Assembly (NCBI GenBank): GCA_017881915.1
Contig: JADGQK010000021.1
Location: 1 to 38,133, forward strand
Source of the DNA: Chloroflexota bacterium
Lineage (GTDB): Bacteria; Chloroflexota; Limnocylindria; Limnocylindrales; CSP1-4
DNA: 38,133 nucleotides
Direction of reading: 5' to 3'
The number at the start of each line of letters is the position of its first letter. The stretch's first letter is position 1. The position numbers and the translations under genes are program-made. Below are positions 21,057-28,782 of the stretch, one piece after another. Under the pieces are notes generated by a model. The model had not been told where the DNA came from. It saw only the letters and a list, made by a program, of their open reading frames with translations, and searched no databases.

Positions 21057-22004
21057 TTACTTCAGGGCCGGCGCGCCCTGATCGTAGATCCACTTCTGGG
21101 TGAGGGCCGCGAGGGTCCCGTCGGCCTTGACCGAAGCGAGGGCCTGGTTGGCGCAGGGGGTGATCGGACTGCCATGGCCCAGGAGGATGCTGAAATGCTC
21201 GACGTCGCCGACCGTGGGCAGGTAGCCCACGATCGTTCCGCCGGTGAGTTGGGCGTCACGCATGTAGAACGCGGTCGGCAGGTCCACGACGATGCCGTCG
21301 ATCTGCTTGGCCTGGAGGGCCTTCACGGCGCCGTCGAGGTCGTTGTAGACGTTCGCCGCCTTGGTCGGCTGGATGTTGGCCGTGATGTACGTGTAGCTTG
21401 TCGTGCCGACCGGTGCGCCGAGCTTGAATTCCTTCAGGCCGGCGACCGTCGTGACCTGGGCGATCGGATTCGCCTTGAGCGCAACGACAGCCTGGCTCAG
21501 ATCGAAATAGCCGTCGGTGAGGTCGACGGCCTTGGTCCGGTCGGCGCTGTAGGAGACCTGGGTCAGGTAGATGTCAAACGGCTTGGCGCCCGGGGCGATC
21601 GCGCTGTTGAAGGCCACCGCTGCCCAGGCGACCTGGTCCCCGGTGAAGCCCATCGCCTGGGCCACCGCATCGGCGACTGCCGCCTCGAAGCCCTGCCCGT
21701 TGAGCGGGTCGCCCAGCCCCCACTTGGCATTGGCCGGTGTGCTGGGGTCGGGCTGGAAGTACGGCGGATAGGCCGGATTGTCGGCCCCGATCGTGAGCTT
21801 GCCGGAGACGACGGTAGCGATTCCAGCGCAGGCGTTCGCCGTCGGGCTGGGCGTGGCCGGAGCAACGGACGGCGCGAGCGAAGCGACCGTCGAGGGTGGT
21901 GCAGCCGTCGGCGACGCGGCGGGCGCGCTGGTGGCTGAGCCGCCCGCACAACCCGCCAGCAGCACGGCCGCGAGGGTGGCAACGCTGAACAAGGCTCTGC
22001 GCAT
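21057..22004 (-). CDS. ABC transporter substrate-binding lipoprotein (SBP_bac_3 type)
   Basis: The protein has 315 residues. The lipobox LLAGC puts the lipid on Cys19. After an Ala/Pro/Ser spacer comes a family 3 solute-binding domain with KLTIGADNPAYPPY, DLTDGYFDLSQAVVAL, LGAPVGTTSYTYI and a two-lobed organisation. It delivers the ligand to the permease encoded downstream. The insert QPDPSTPANAKWG after the first strand is longer than in typical glutamine or arginine binding proteins, so the ligand may differ. AGGGAG precedes the ATG. A TACACT box (complement of 22039-22044) lies farther upstream beyond a structured leader. Confidence 0.92.
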   Translation of the reverse strand: MRRALFSVATLAAVLLAGCAGGSATSAPAASPTAAPPSTVASLAPSVAPATPSPTANACAGIATVVSGKLTIGADNPAYPPYFQPDPSTPANAKWGLGDPLNGQGFEAAVADAVAQAMGFTGDQVAWAAVAFNSAIAPGAKPFDIYLTQVSYSADRTKAVDLTDGYFDLSQAVVALKANPIAQVTTVAGLKEFKLGAPVGTTSYTYITANIQPTKAANVYNDLDGAVKALQAKQIDGIVVDLPTAFYMRDAQLTGGTIVGYLPTVGDVEHFSILLGHGSPITPCANQALASVKADGTLAALTQKWIYDQGAPALK

Positions 22005-22115
22005 GGCGGGCTCCCTGATGAATACCTGAACGGGGCGGAGTGTAATCGACGGGCCGCTCCCGCGTCCCGAACCAGCCCGTTCCGGAGCCTGGCGCTGGCG
22101 CCCTCGGTCTGTGCC

Positions 22116-22175
22116 CCGGCACTTGCCGGTGGAATCGCCGAAGCGGCGTCGGGAGGAGGCTCGACGCCGCTTCGG
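22116..22175. repeat. Two adjacent hairpins upstream of the ABC transporter operon
   Basis: CCGGCA-CT-TGCCGG at 22116-22129 is a perfect palindrome apart from its 2-nt centre. Arms 22138-22151 and 22162-22175 pair perfectly over 14 bp around a 10-nt purine-rich loop. They lie between the small protein gene that ends at 22251 and the binding-protein gene. A terminator for the former is the simplest reading. No T-run follows. Confidence 0.5.
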
Positions 22176-22250
22176 ACTTCGATCGAGAAGGCGGGAGGAG
22201 GAGAACGCCGACTCGACCTTGATGATTCCCGGGCGGTGATCCGCCCCTGT

Positions 22251-22625
22251 TCAATGCAAACGGCGGCACCCACCGTCGTCGAGGCCCCAGCGGCCGCTTC
22301 GACTGAGCTCCCGAAGGAACAGCAGCCGGTTGATCTCGCCGAGGGTCCAGCGGGCCTCACCCACCGGCAGCCCGCACAGGTAAGCCGTCAGGCTGGCCGC
22401 TTCGTCAGGTGCCAGGCCCTTCAGGAGGAGGAGCCGATAGGTTGCCCGGGTCGCCGGATCGGTATTCGTCGGCGCCTGGTTCGGTCGCGTCTCGCGCGGC
22501 TTCGAAACCGTGGCGGTGCTGGATCCAGACCCGACCGCGGAGTCCACCTCGGCCGCCGGCCACGAGGCCACACCCGGGGATGAAGCCCCGCTTGCGCGCG
22601 CCCCGCTGCGACGACGTTCGGCCAT
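22251..22625 (-). CDS. Small hypothetical protein with a conserved-looking C-terminal helix pair
   Basis: The frame encodes 124 residues. The first 60 are low-complexity Ser/Ala/Arg/Pro. The rest (YRLLLLKGLAPDEAASLTAY to LGEINRLLFLRELSRSG) looks like a real helical domain with patterned Leu residues and a central CGLPVGEARWT turn. I believe short proteins with such a domain recur in Chloroflexota-like genomes but cannot name a family. The overlapping frames on the other strand look like shadows. The ATG at 22625 lacks a strong ribosome-binding site. The long disordered N-terminus may mean that the true start is internal. Confidence 0.5.
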   Translation of the reverse strand: MAERRRSGARASGASSPGVASWPAAEVDSAVGSGSSTATVSKPRETRPNQAPTNTDPATRATYRLLLLKGLAPDEAASLTAYLCGLPVGEARWTLGEINRLLFLRELSRSGRWGLDDGGCRRLH

Positions 22626-22932
22626 GGTCCACGTTCCGCCTGTGACTCCCCGGATGTTGGATGAGGTGCTCGGGAGCGACTCCCGTTGCCGGTACTCTCG
22701 CGATCTCGCTGGATCCGATCGATAGGGCTTTGGTACTGGTCGAGCTAGTACTTGCGTCGATTCCCGCGGCGGCTCGAACTGCCCGGGACCGTTCCGGACA
22801 CCTCGCCAGAACCCTTTGCCACTACGACCTTCGTCCGGTTGGCACCCTGACGTGCGAGCCGTCGCCGGCGTGACGCGGCCGCCAGAAGTAGCGGTGCGCC
22901 AGGTTGCCCGGCAGTCGTTCTAGACTCGGGCC
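22626..22932. other. 307-bp gap between divergent genes, no gene seen
   Basis: No convincing coding frame is present. GGTACT occurs at 22691-22696 and 22732-22737 and AGTACT at 22747-22752. The last two form a GTACT/AGTAC inverted repeat with a 9-nt loop, a possible operator. The only promoter element I can place is the TAGACT box just upstream of 22933. Confidence 0.4.
22921..22926 (+). promoter_or_regulatory. -10-like box before the membrane protein gene
   Basis: TAGACT lies 6 bp before the GTG at 22933, identical in sequence to the box before the YbaK-type gene. It suggests leaderless transcription. Confidence 0.45.
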
Positions 22933-24117
22933 GTGCGCACTCGGACGATCGAGCTCCGGTTCACTGCCGCCGTGCTGACGGCGCTGTGGGGCCTCGGTGC
23001 CCTGTACATCCTGCTGGGCTATCGCCCGGGTGGACCGATCGACATCGTCGTGGGGCTTGTCGCGATCGCACCCACGGCAATCGGCGCGGCCGCGATCGCG
23101 TGGCCGCCGCTCGTGCGTGGCGAGCGGCCGTTCGTCGGCGTGATGTCCCTCGGGATCGGGGCGATCCTGCTGCTCATTCCATCGACCGGCAGCGTCCTCA
23201 ACCAGCTGATCAACGGCGGCTCACAAACACTCCTGCCCTCGATCGAGGTTGCCTATCCGTGGTTTCTGGCGCTGCTCGCCACGAGTACCTTCACCGGCCT
23301 GGGAGTCGCCCGGCAGACGCTCGGCGGCGGGTCGTCGGGGAGGGCCCGGCTGGTCCGTGGAATCGGCCTGGGGGTCACCGCGACGGTCATCGTCGGCTCT
23401 ACCTTCACCGGCGTGGCGGTCGCCAATGATCTCGCTCTGCGCGATCGGCCGGCGGCCTCGTCACCCTTCGGACCAACCGACCCGAACCGACAGCCCCCCG
23501 GCTGCTCCGACCCGATCGAGGCGGGCACGAGCGCGCTGCTGGCCGTCCAGATGACCGCCAGTATCGACGGCCATCCAATCGGGCAGATCCAGCTGGCCGG
23601 CGAGCGTACGGGCGATGACCTGCGCTGGACGGCCGACGTGGCCACCGACCACGCCCTGGGTCGCTTTGGCGTCGCCCGGATCGGCAGCCGGGCATGGCTC
23701 CAGGCTCCCGGCGGGGCCTGGGGGACGGCCAGCATCGCCCAGGTCAACGCCGACGAGATCGACAGTCGAGTGCTGGCCGCCGCCCTTACGAGCGATCTGC
23801 GGACCACCGCCGAGAACCACGGCCTGGAGTTCATCGAGGGCGCCCGGGCGCGTCACTGCCGGATCGAAGTCGACGGGACGACGTTCGTCGAGGCGTTCCC
23901 GCAGGTCAGCTGGTTTGTCGGCGCCGATACGCTCGGCCACTGGCGCGGCCAGCTCGACTACTGGATCTTTTCCGATGGGGAGGTTGGCCAGGTGCAGGGC
24001 TCGGTCAGTGGCGAGGCAGGACCGCTCGGCCGGAGCGGCATCCTGGGCAAGATCGACGTCACGCTCGACGCCACCGAGCGGGATCGGTTTCGCCTGATCG
24101 TCGCGCCGGCCGGCTGA
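22933..24117 (+). CDS. Multi-pass membrane protein with an extracytoplasmic beta-rich domain
   Basis: The protein has 394 residues. Five hydrophobic segments lie at about 10-30, 36-57, 67-87, 104-125 and 143-165. A soluble C-terminal domain of about 220 residues follows, starting with DRPAASSPFGP. This domain has strand-rich repeats (IDGHPIGQIQLAGER, LRWTADVATDHALGRFGVARI, RAWLQAPGGAW) and two cysteines (191 and one in ARHCRIE) that could pair. The fold is reminiscent of LppX/LprG-like lipid-binding domains, but that is only an impression. The GTG start follows a TAGACT box by 6 bp. A WYL regulator gene begins 30 bp after the stop. Confidence 0.7.
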   Translation: MRTRTIELRFTAAVLTALWGLGALYILLGYRPGGPIDIVVGLVAIAPTAIGAAAIAWPPLVRGERPFVGVMSLGIGAILLLIPSTGSVLNQLINGGSQTLLPSIEVAYPWFLALLATSTFTGLGVARQTLGGGSSGRARLVRGIGLGVTATVIVGSTFTGVAVANDLALRDRPAASSPFGPTDPNRQPPGCSDPIEAGTSALLAVQMTASIDGHPIGQIQLAGERTGDDLRWTADVATDHALGRFGVARIGSRAWLQAPGGAWGTASIAQVNADEIDSRVLAAALTSDLRTTAENHGLEFIEGARARHCRIEVDGTTFVEAFPQVSWFVGADTLGHWRGQLDYWIFSDGEVGQVQGSVSGEAGPLGRSGILGKIDVTLDATERDRFRLIVAPAG

Positions 24118-24147
24118 GCCACTGTTGTCAGCACGGAACGAGGGCCA

Positions 24148-25155
24148 ATGAGCATCGATGAGCGGGATCGGCTCAGCGCGAAGCGCGATCGGACAGCGCG
24201 CTTCTACCGGGTCGTCCGGTTCCTCGAGGGCCGGGGCGATCGCGGCGCCGCACCGGAGGAGATCGCGGCGGCAGTTGGGATGTCGAAGCGGACGGTCTAC
24301 CGCGACCTGAAGGCGATCGAAGAGGAGCTCCTCCTGCCGATCTGGTCCGAGGACGGCCGGTTCGGCCTGGCCGACGGCGGCCTGCTGCCGGCCCTGAGCC
24401 TGACCCGCGAGGAGGCGATGGCGGTCTTCCTCTCGGCCCGCCTGATGGCCCGCTACGCCGACGAGTACGACCCGGACCTGGGCGCCGCCTTCCAGAAGCT
24501 GGCCGAGGGCCTGCCGCCGGTGCTTGCCCATCACATCGTCGACTCGGTTGATCTGCTGTCCCAGCTTCGGCCGGCCGACCCGGGCCGACGCTCGATCATC
24601 CGCAGCCTGACCGGTGCCTGGGCGGACCGGCGGGTCGTGGAGCTGCGCTATCGCTCGGGCACCTACGATTCTTCGAAAGGCACCCGGCGCGCCCGTGTCC
24701 AGCCCTACCTGATCGAGCCGTCGCTGACGACCCGAGCCCTGTACCTGATCGGCTTCGATGAAACCCGCGGCGCGGTCCGCACGTTCAAGATCGATCGGAT
24801 CGAGTCCGTTGCGCCCACGGTGGACCGCTTCGAGCCCCCGGCCGAAGGGGCGATGGAGGGCTCGCTCGCGAGCGCCTGGGACATCATCTCGGACCAGCCC
24901 CGCACGGAGGTCCGGCTGCGCTTCTCGGCCGCGGTCGCGGGCCGGGTCCAGGAGACGCGCTGGCACCCGACGGAGATCGTCGAGCCAGCCGAAGACGGTT
25001 CGCTCGACTGGCGGGCCACGGTCGCGGGCACGGTCGAGATCCGGTCGTGGATCCTGGGTTGGGGGGCGCAGGTGGAAGTTCTCGCGCCGGCCGAGCTTCG
25101 GGCAGAGATCGGTGCCATTGCTGCCGCGACGGCGGCCCACTACTCGTCCGGCTGA
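24148..25155 (+). CDS. HTH/WYL domain transcriptional regulator
   Basis: A 335-residue regulator of the DeoR-HTH plus WYL class. The N-terminal winged helix-turn-helix covers about 15-75 (AAPEEIAAAVGMSKRTVYRD). A linker follows, then a WYL domain (RRVVELRYRSG, RARVQPYLIEPS, LYLIGFDETRGAVRTFKIDRI). The C-terminal WCX extension (TEVRLRFSAAVAGRV, WILGWGAQVEVLAP) is present. The relatives PafBC and DriD bind nucleic acid ligands and control DNA-damage genes; other WYL proteins are local repressors. Here the ligand is unknown. GAGGG precedes the ATG. It follows the membrane protein by 30 bp and may be co-transcribed. Confidence 0.9.
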   Translation: MSIDERDRLSAKRDRTARFYRVVRFLEGRGDRGAAPEEIAAAVGMSKRTVYRDLKAIEEELLLPIWSEDGRFGLADGGLLPALSLTREEAMAVFLSARLMARYADEYDPDLGAAFQKLAEGLPPVLAHHIVDSVDLLSQLRPADPGRRSIIRSLTGAWADRRVVELRYRSGTYDSSKGTRRARVQPYLIEPSLTTRALYLIGFDETRGAVRTFKIDRIESVAPTVDRFEPPAEGAMEGSLASAWDIISDQPRTEVRLRFSAAVAGRVQETRWHPTEIVEPAEDGSLDWRATVAGTVEIRSWILGWGAQVEVLAPAELRAEIGAIAAATAAHYSSG

Positions 25156-25193
25156 TCCTGTCCAGCAGCCGGGTCGGTTACCCTATGCGTCCA

Positions 25194-25262
25194 GTGCCCG
25201 CCAGCCCAGCCCCGCCCCGGACCCGCGCGATCCGCCACGGCGTCCTGGCCCACACGAGCTGA
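25194..25262 (+). CDS. Possible leaderless upstream ORF of the HD gene
   Basis: A TACCCT box at 25179-25184 is followed after 9 bp by GTG 25194. This opens a 22-codon frame, Pro/Arg/Ala-rich, that stops 10 bp before the HD gene ATG. An in-frame ATG at 25185 is also available. The arrangement suits a translated leader, but nothing shows that it is expressed. Confidence 0.25.
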   Translation: MPASPAPPRTRAIRHGVLAHTS

Positions 25263-25272
25263 CCGGCCGGCC

Positions 25273-26685
25273 ATGCGCCGCCACGCATTCGCGGCCACCA
25301 ACCTCATCAGCGACCCGATCCACGGCTACATCGAGCTGACGAAGCGGCTCGAGCCGGCCGACTCGGCTGCGCTCGGGCTGCCGGACGAGACCAGCGCCGA
25401 GGACGATCTGCTCGACACGGCCTGGCTCCAGCGCCTGCGCCGGATCAGCCAGCTCCAGAGCGCCCGCTGGGTCTTCCCCACTGCCGAGCACAGCCGGTTC
25501 ACCCACGGCCTGGGCGTCATGCACGAGGCAGGGTCCTGGGCTCGCAGCCTCTATCCCAGCCTGCGCACCACCCTGGCCGAGCGCGGCGACCCGGTTCCGT
25601 CCGAAGGCCTGGTGGTCGAGACCCTGCGCATCGCCGGACTGCTCCACGACGTCGGCCATGGGCCGTTCGCCCACTTCTTCGACGAGCACGTCCTGGTCGC
25701 CTTCGAGGCTCCGCCCGACGCTCGCCGGACCGGGCCGAAGCGACTCACCCACGAGGACCTGAGCCAGCAGATCATCGAACGCGAGCTCGCCCCCCTGATC
25801 CGCGGCTTGCGCCGGGCGCCGGGCGCCGTACCCGAGCGTGACGCGTTCGCGCCGGACGAGACGATCGACCCGCGCTGGGTGGCCTTCCTCGTCTCGAAGC
25901 CGGCCCTCCTCGACCCGACGATGCCGCGTTGGGTGCGCTGGCTCCAACCGCTCCTGTCGGGCGTGTTCACGGTTGACAACCTGGACTATGTCCGGCGCGA
26001 CGCTTACATGACCGGGGTCGCGGTGGGACCGGTCGACGTCGAGCGACTGCGGCGCTACGCATTCATCAGCGAGCGCGGCCTGACCCTCTACGAATCCGGT
26101 CTCGGTGCCCTCGAGATGTTCCTGTCGGCGCGCCTGTTCATGTACGAGCAGGTCTACTTCCATCGAACCGTGCGGGCGATCGACCTGGACCTCGCCGAGG
26201 CGTTTGGGCCGTCGATCCGGGCGCTGGCCGGCGACGGCTCACCGGCCGATGGGCTGGCGGCCTATGCCGATCTCGACGAATACGCCCTCCTCCACCAGGC
26301 CGCCCGTTGGGCGCGCGGCGAGTCGGTCGCCGATGACCCACGGCCAGGCGACGGTCGGGTCCGGCCCGAGACGGCGACAGCCTGGCGTGGGATCCTCCTG
26401 CGCCGACCGACGTGGCGAGCGGAGGCGGAGATTCGGGCCTCCTACGAAGGCAACGCGTTTCCCCAGGCGTTGATCGACGGCCTCGGGACGAGCTCGCCGG
26501 GACGAAGGACGATCGACCTCGCCATCGTCGACGCCCGGCCGGCCGAGGCGACGGCCACCGATTCGTTGCTGGCGATCGAGGGTCGCGATGGGCGCCCGGC
26601 GGCGCCGGTCAGCGAGTCACTTCGCCGGCTGCCGGCCTGGTCGCTCATCGGGCGGCGCTACGAGCGGGTCGACCGCCGATCCTGA
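25273..26685 (+). CDS. HD-domain phosphohydrolase (SAMHD1/YdhJ-like)
   Basis: The 470-residue enzyme starts with DPIHGYIEL, typical of the COG1078 type. HD metal ligands are present: His78 (SRFTHGLGVMH), His125-Asp126 (LLHDVGHGPFAHFFDEH) and Asp238 in DNLDYVRRDAYMTGV. Relatives include SAMHD1 and bacterial dNTP triphosphohydrolases, so it probably removes triphosphate from deoxynucleotides or acts on another phosphorylated nucleotide. The tyrosine-rich helix MFLSARLFMYEQVYFHRTVRA is also conserved in that group. Its last 69 bp overlap the convergent M23 peptidase gene. A short upstream frame ends 10 bp before its ATG. Confidence 0.88.
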   Translation: MRRHAFAATNLISDPIHGYIELTKRLEPADSAALGLPDETSAEDDLLDTAWLQRLRRISQLQSARWVFPTAEHSRFTHGLGVMHEAGSWARSLYPSLRTTLAERGDPVPSEGLVVETLRIAGLLHDVGHGPFAHFFDEHVLVAFEAPPDARRTGPKRLTHEDLSQQIIERELAPLIRGLRRAPGAVPERDAFAPDETIDPRWVAFLVSKPALLDPTMPRWVRWLQPLLSGVFTVDNLDYVRRDAYMTGVAVGPVDVERLRRYAFISERGLTLYESGLGALEMFLSARLFMYEQVYFHRTVRAIDLDLAEAFGPSIRALAGDGSPADGLAAYADLDEYALLHQAARWARGESVADDPRPGDGRVRPETATAWRGILLRRPTWRAEAEIRASYEGNAFPQALIDGLGTSSPGRRTIDLAIVDARPAEATATDSLLAIEGRDGRPAAPVSESLRRLPAWSLIGRRYERVDRRS

Positions 26686-27576
26686 CGCCGGGTTCGGGCT
26701 CGAGCTGGATACCTGGCTCGGTCCCGGCGCGGGGCTCGAGCCGGGCGTGGGGCGGGGCGGCAGGACGAGCAGCGGATTGATTCGGGCAATCTCCAGGGCC
26801 GGCAGCTTCGTCCGCTGCACGACGTCGGCGCGCAGCCCGAAGCGATCGGTGGCGTATGGGCTGAACAGGCCGTAGTGAAGGTGGCAGCCGGTGGCGAACC
26901 CGGTCCGTCCCTCCCAGCCGAGGAACTCGCCGGCCCTGATCGCCTGGCCGGCCCTGACTGCGATCTTGCTGAAGTGCGCGTAGATGCTGCGGTAGCCGTT
27001 GCCATCATCGATCACGATCACGATCGGCAGCTCGCCCCACAGCTGGTATTTGTCGCGGCGGGCCACCGACGGCGCGAGTGAACCGATCCAGCCCATCCAC
27101 GGATCGACCTTGCGGCCTGCGGCGAGGACGACCCCGTCGTGTGCGGCCACGATCCGATCGCCGCAGAAGGTGGCGAGATCGAGCCCGTCGTGGAAGCGCA
27201 CACCGCCGACGGTGTTGTCGCTGTACCAGTCCGGTCCGAACGGGTTCGTGATCCGGCCCCTGGGCAGCGGCCAGACATAGCCGGTCAGCAGCGCCGGATT
27301 GGGCGCATCGAAGGGCGCCTGGCGACCGAGACTGTCGGGCGGCTTACCCGGATCGGTCAGGGGCGCAGCCGACGCGATCGGTGACGGGATCGCTGAGAGG
27401 ATGGGCGAAGGGATCGGCGGGGCCGACGACTGGGCCTGGGCCGGCGGAGTCGCGGTTGCTCGAGCGACCGCGCCGGCCGGAAGCGGGACTGAGGAGGTGA
27501 GGAATGCCGGCGCCGCGGCGATCGCGCCAGCGGCGGCCAGAACGCCGAGGATCACGAAGGTCAGGTGACGACGCAC
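26617..27576 (-). CDS. M23 family metallopeptidase, membrane-anchored
   Basis: The protein has 319 residues from GTG 27576. An N-terminal helix (LTFVILGVLAAAGAIAAAPAFL) is followed by an Ala/Pro/Ser linker, then an M23 domain with His129 and Asp133 (FHDGLDLATF) and His232 and His234 (CHLHYGL). All zinc and catalytic residues are kept. Between the first and second motif lies an insert with WMGWIGSL and RRDKYQLWGELP that is larger than in the other M23 protein here. A Pro/Ser-rich tail follows. The frame stays open upstream to 27825, but that part overlaps the methyltransferase gene and is Arg/Ser-rich junk. TATAAC lies 7 bp before the GTG. The end overlaps the HD gene. Confidence 0.85.
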   Translation of the reverse strand: MRRHLTFVILGVLAAAGAIAAAPAFLTSSVPLPAGAVARATATPPAQAQSSAPPIPSPILSAIPSPIASAAPLTDPGKPPDSLGRQAPFDAPNPALLTGYVWPLPRGRITNPFGPDWYSDNTVGGVRFHDGLDLATFCGDRIVAAHDGVVLAAGRKVDPWMGWIGSLAPSVARRDKYQLWGELPIVIVIDDGNGYRSIYAHFSKIAVRAGQAIRAGEFLGWEGRTGFATGCHLHYGLFSPYATDRFGLRADVVQRTKLPALEIARINPLLVLPPRPTPGSSPAPGPSQVSSSSPNPASGSAVDPLVAPPDERPGRQPAK

Positions 27577-27583
27577 GCCTGCC

Positions 27584-27589
27584 GTTATA
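27584..27589 (-). promoter_or_regulatory. -10-like box for the second M23 gene
   Basis: TATAAC on the minus strand ends 7 bp before the GTG at 27576. It is the closest match to TATAAT among the presumed leaderless boxes and helps to fix the start. Confidence 0.4.
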
Positions 27590-27655
27590 CCGGAACCGGG
27601 CCGACCGCGTCGGGCGTGCTGGTGTTGAGGCGCATCTTGCCGGCGGGCAGTGTGA

Positions 27656-27661
27656 TTAACT
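27656..27661 (+). promoter_or_regulatory. -10-like box before the homocysteine methyltransferase gene
   Basis: TTAACT lies 6 bp before the ATG at 27668, in an AT-richer patch (GTGATTAACT). The fit to TAnnnT is weaker, but the spacing agrees. I see no SAM riboswitch in the 91-bp gap. Confidence 0.3.
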
Positions 27662-27667
27662 CGGCGC

Positions 27668-28630
27668 ATGTCCGCCGATGGTCTCGAGCGCCTGCTCCTG
27701 CGTGGCGGGGTCGTGGTCCTCGACGGAGGCCTGGGCACCGAGCTGGAGCGGCGCGGCGTGGACCTCACCGATCCGCTCTGGTCGGCGCGCCTCCTGGTCG
27801 ACGATCCCGAGACGATCGTGGCCACCCACCTCGCCTACTTCCGGGCGGGTGCCCAGGTCGCCACGACGGCCAGCTACCAGGCAACCTTCGAGGGCTTCGA
27901 GGCGCGGGGCATCGGCCGGGACGACGCGGCGACGCTGATGAGCAGGAGCGTGGAACTGGCGATCGAGGCACGCCGGCGCTACCGGGCGGAGACAGGCGCG
28001 CCGGCGGTCTCGGCTCCGGATCTCCTCGTCGCGGCGTCGATCGGCCCGTATGGGGCCTTGCTGGCCGATGGCTCCGAGTACCGCGGCGACTACGGCCTGA
28101 GCGTCGCCGAATTGCGCGATTTCCACCGTCCCCGGCTGACCGTGCTCGCCGCGAGCGGCGCCGACCTGCTCGCCCTCGAGACGATCCCTTCGGTCGACGA
28201 AGGGCGGGCGCTGGTCGAGCTCCTCGACGAGCGGCGCGACGTGCAGGCCTGGCTCAGCTTCACCTGTGCCGATGGCGCCCACACTCGGCGGGGCGACCCG
28301 ATCGAAGAGGCGTTCGATCTTGCCGAGCATTCGCCGGGCATCATTGCCCTCGGGGTCAACTGCACCGAGCCTGTCCATGTTGAGGAGCTCGTGCGACGGG
28401 CCGTCGGGCGGACCACGAAGCCCATCCTCGTCTACCCCAATGATGGTGAGCGCTGGAATGCCGCCGGACGAACCTGGTCCGGGCCAGCCGATCAACGTTT
28501 CGCTGGCAGCGTGGCCGCCGCCGTTGATTCGTGGCTGGCGGCCGGTGCCCGCATCGTCGGCGGCTGCTGCCGGGTCGGCCCCGACACGATCGCCGAGATC
28601 GCGGCGGTTGCCCGGAAGTCGGTCGCCTAG
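27668..28630 (+). CDS. mmuM: Homocysteine S-methyltransferase
   Basis: The 320-residue enzyme is a zinc-dependent methyltransferase barrel of the MmuM/BHMT type. LDGGLGTELERRG starts the barrel. ATTASYQATFEGF is the homocysteine-binding region. The zinc cysteines are Cys232 (GVNCTEP) and Cys300-Cys301 (GGCCRVGP). It methylates homocysteine to methionine using S-methylmethionine or a related sulfonium donor. The gene has no methionine-cycle neighbours, so it appears to be a stand-alone salvage gene. The ATG is preceded by TTAACT at 6 bp. A perfect 7-bp hairpin follows the stop. Confidence 0.92.
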   Translation: MSADGLERLLLRGGVVVLDGGLGTELERRGVDLTDPLWSARLLVDDPETIVATHLAYFRAGAQVATTASYQATFEGFEARGIGRDDAATLMSRSVELAIEARRRYRAETGAPAVSAPDLLVAASIGPYGALLADGSEYRGDYGLSVAELRDFHRPRLTVLAASGADLLALETIPSVDEGRALVELLDERRDVQAWLSFTCADGAHTRRGDPIEEAFDLAEHSPGIIALGVNCTEPVHVEELVRRAVGRTTKPILVYPNDGERWNAAGRTWSGPADQRFAGSVAAAVDSWLAAGARIVGGCCRVGPDTIAEIAAVARKSVA

Positions 28631-28650
28631 GAGCGCCCGTCCAGCGCTCC
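28630..28650 (+). terminator. Hairpin directly after the methyltransferase stop
   Basis: GGAGCGC (28630-28636) and GCGCTCC (28644-28650) form a perfect 7-bp stem with a 7-nt loop, beginning on the last base of the stop codon. No T-run follows. Confidence 0.45.
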
Positions 28651-28664
28651 GACAGGACCGGCCT

Positions 28665-28737
28665 GGCCGCGTCTTACGGTCCGCTTACACGTCGTTACCG
28701 GCCGCGTCTTGAGTACGCACGGGTTCTGGCTGATCCT
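28665..28737 (+). promoter_or_regulatory. Direct repeats and possible promoter before the DUF5666-like gene
   Basis: GGCCGCGTCTT occurs at 28665-28675 and again at 28700-28710, 35 bp apart start to start. TTGAGT at 28709-28714, 17 bp, and GATCCT at 28732-28737 could be a promoter. The repeat would then sit at and upstream of the -35 box, as an activator or repressor site would. Confidence 0.3.
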
Positions 28738-28782
28738 CGAGGGACGTTCATCCTCACCAGGTTCATCAGGAGTTCACGAGCC

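Noticed and set aside
23461-25140. 559-codon minus-strand frame over the membrane protein and WYL genes
   Set aside because: Spans the ends of two real genes and shows only GC-rich antisense composition.
27577-27667. SAM or cobalamin riboswitch before the homocysteine methyltransferase
   Set aside because: The gap is only 91 bp, shared with a divergent gene, and no conserved riboswitch core is visible.
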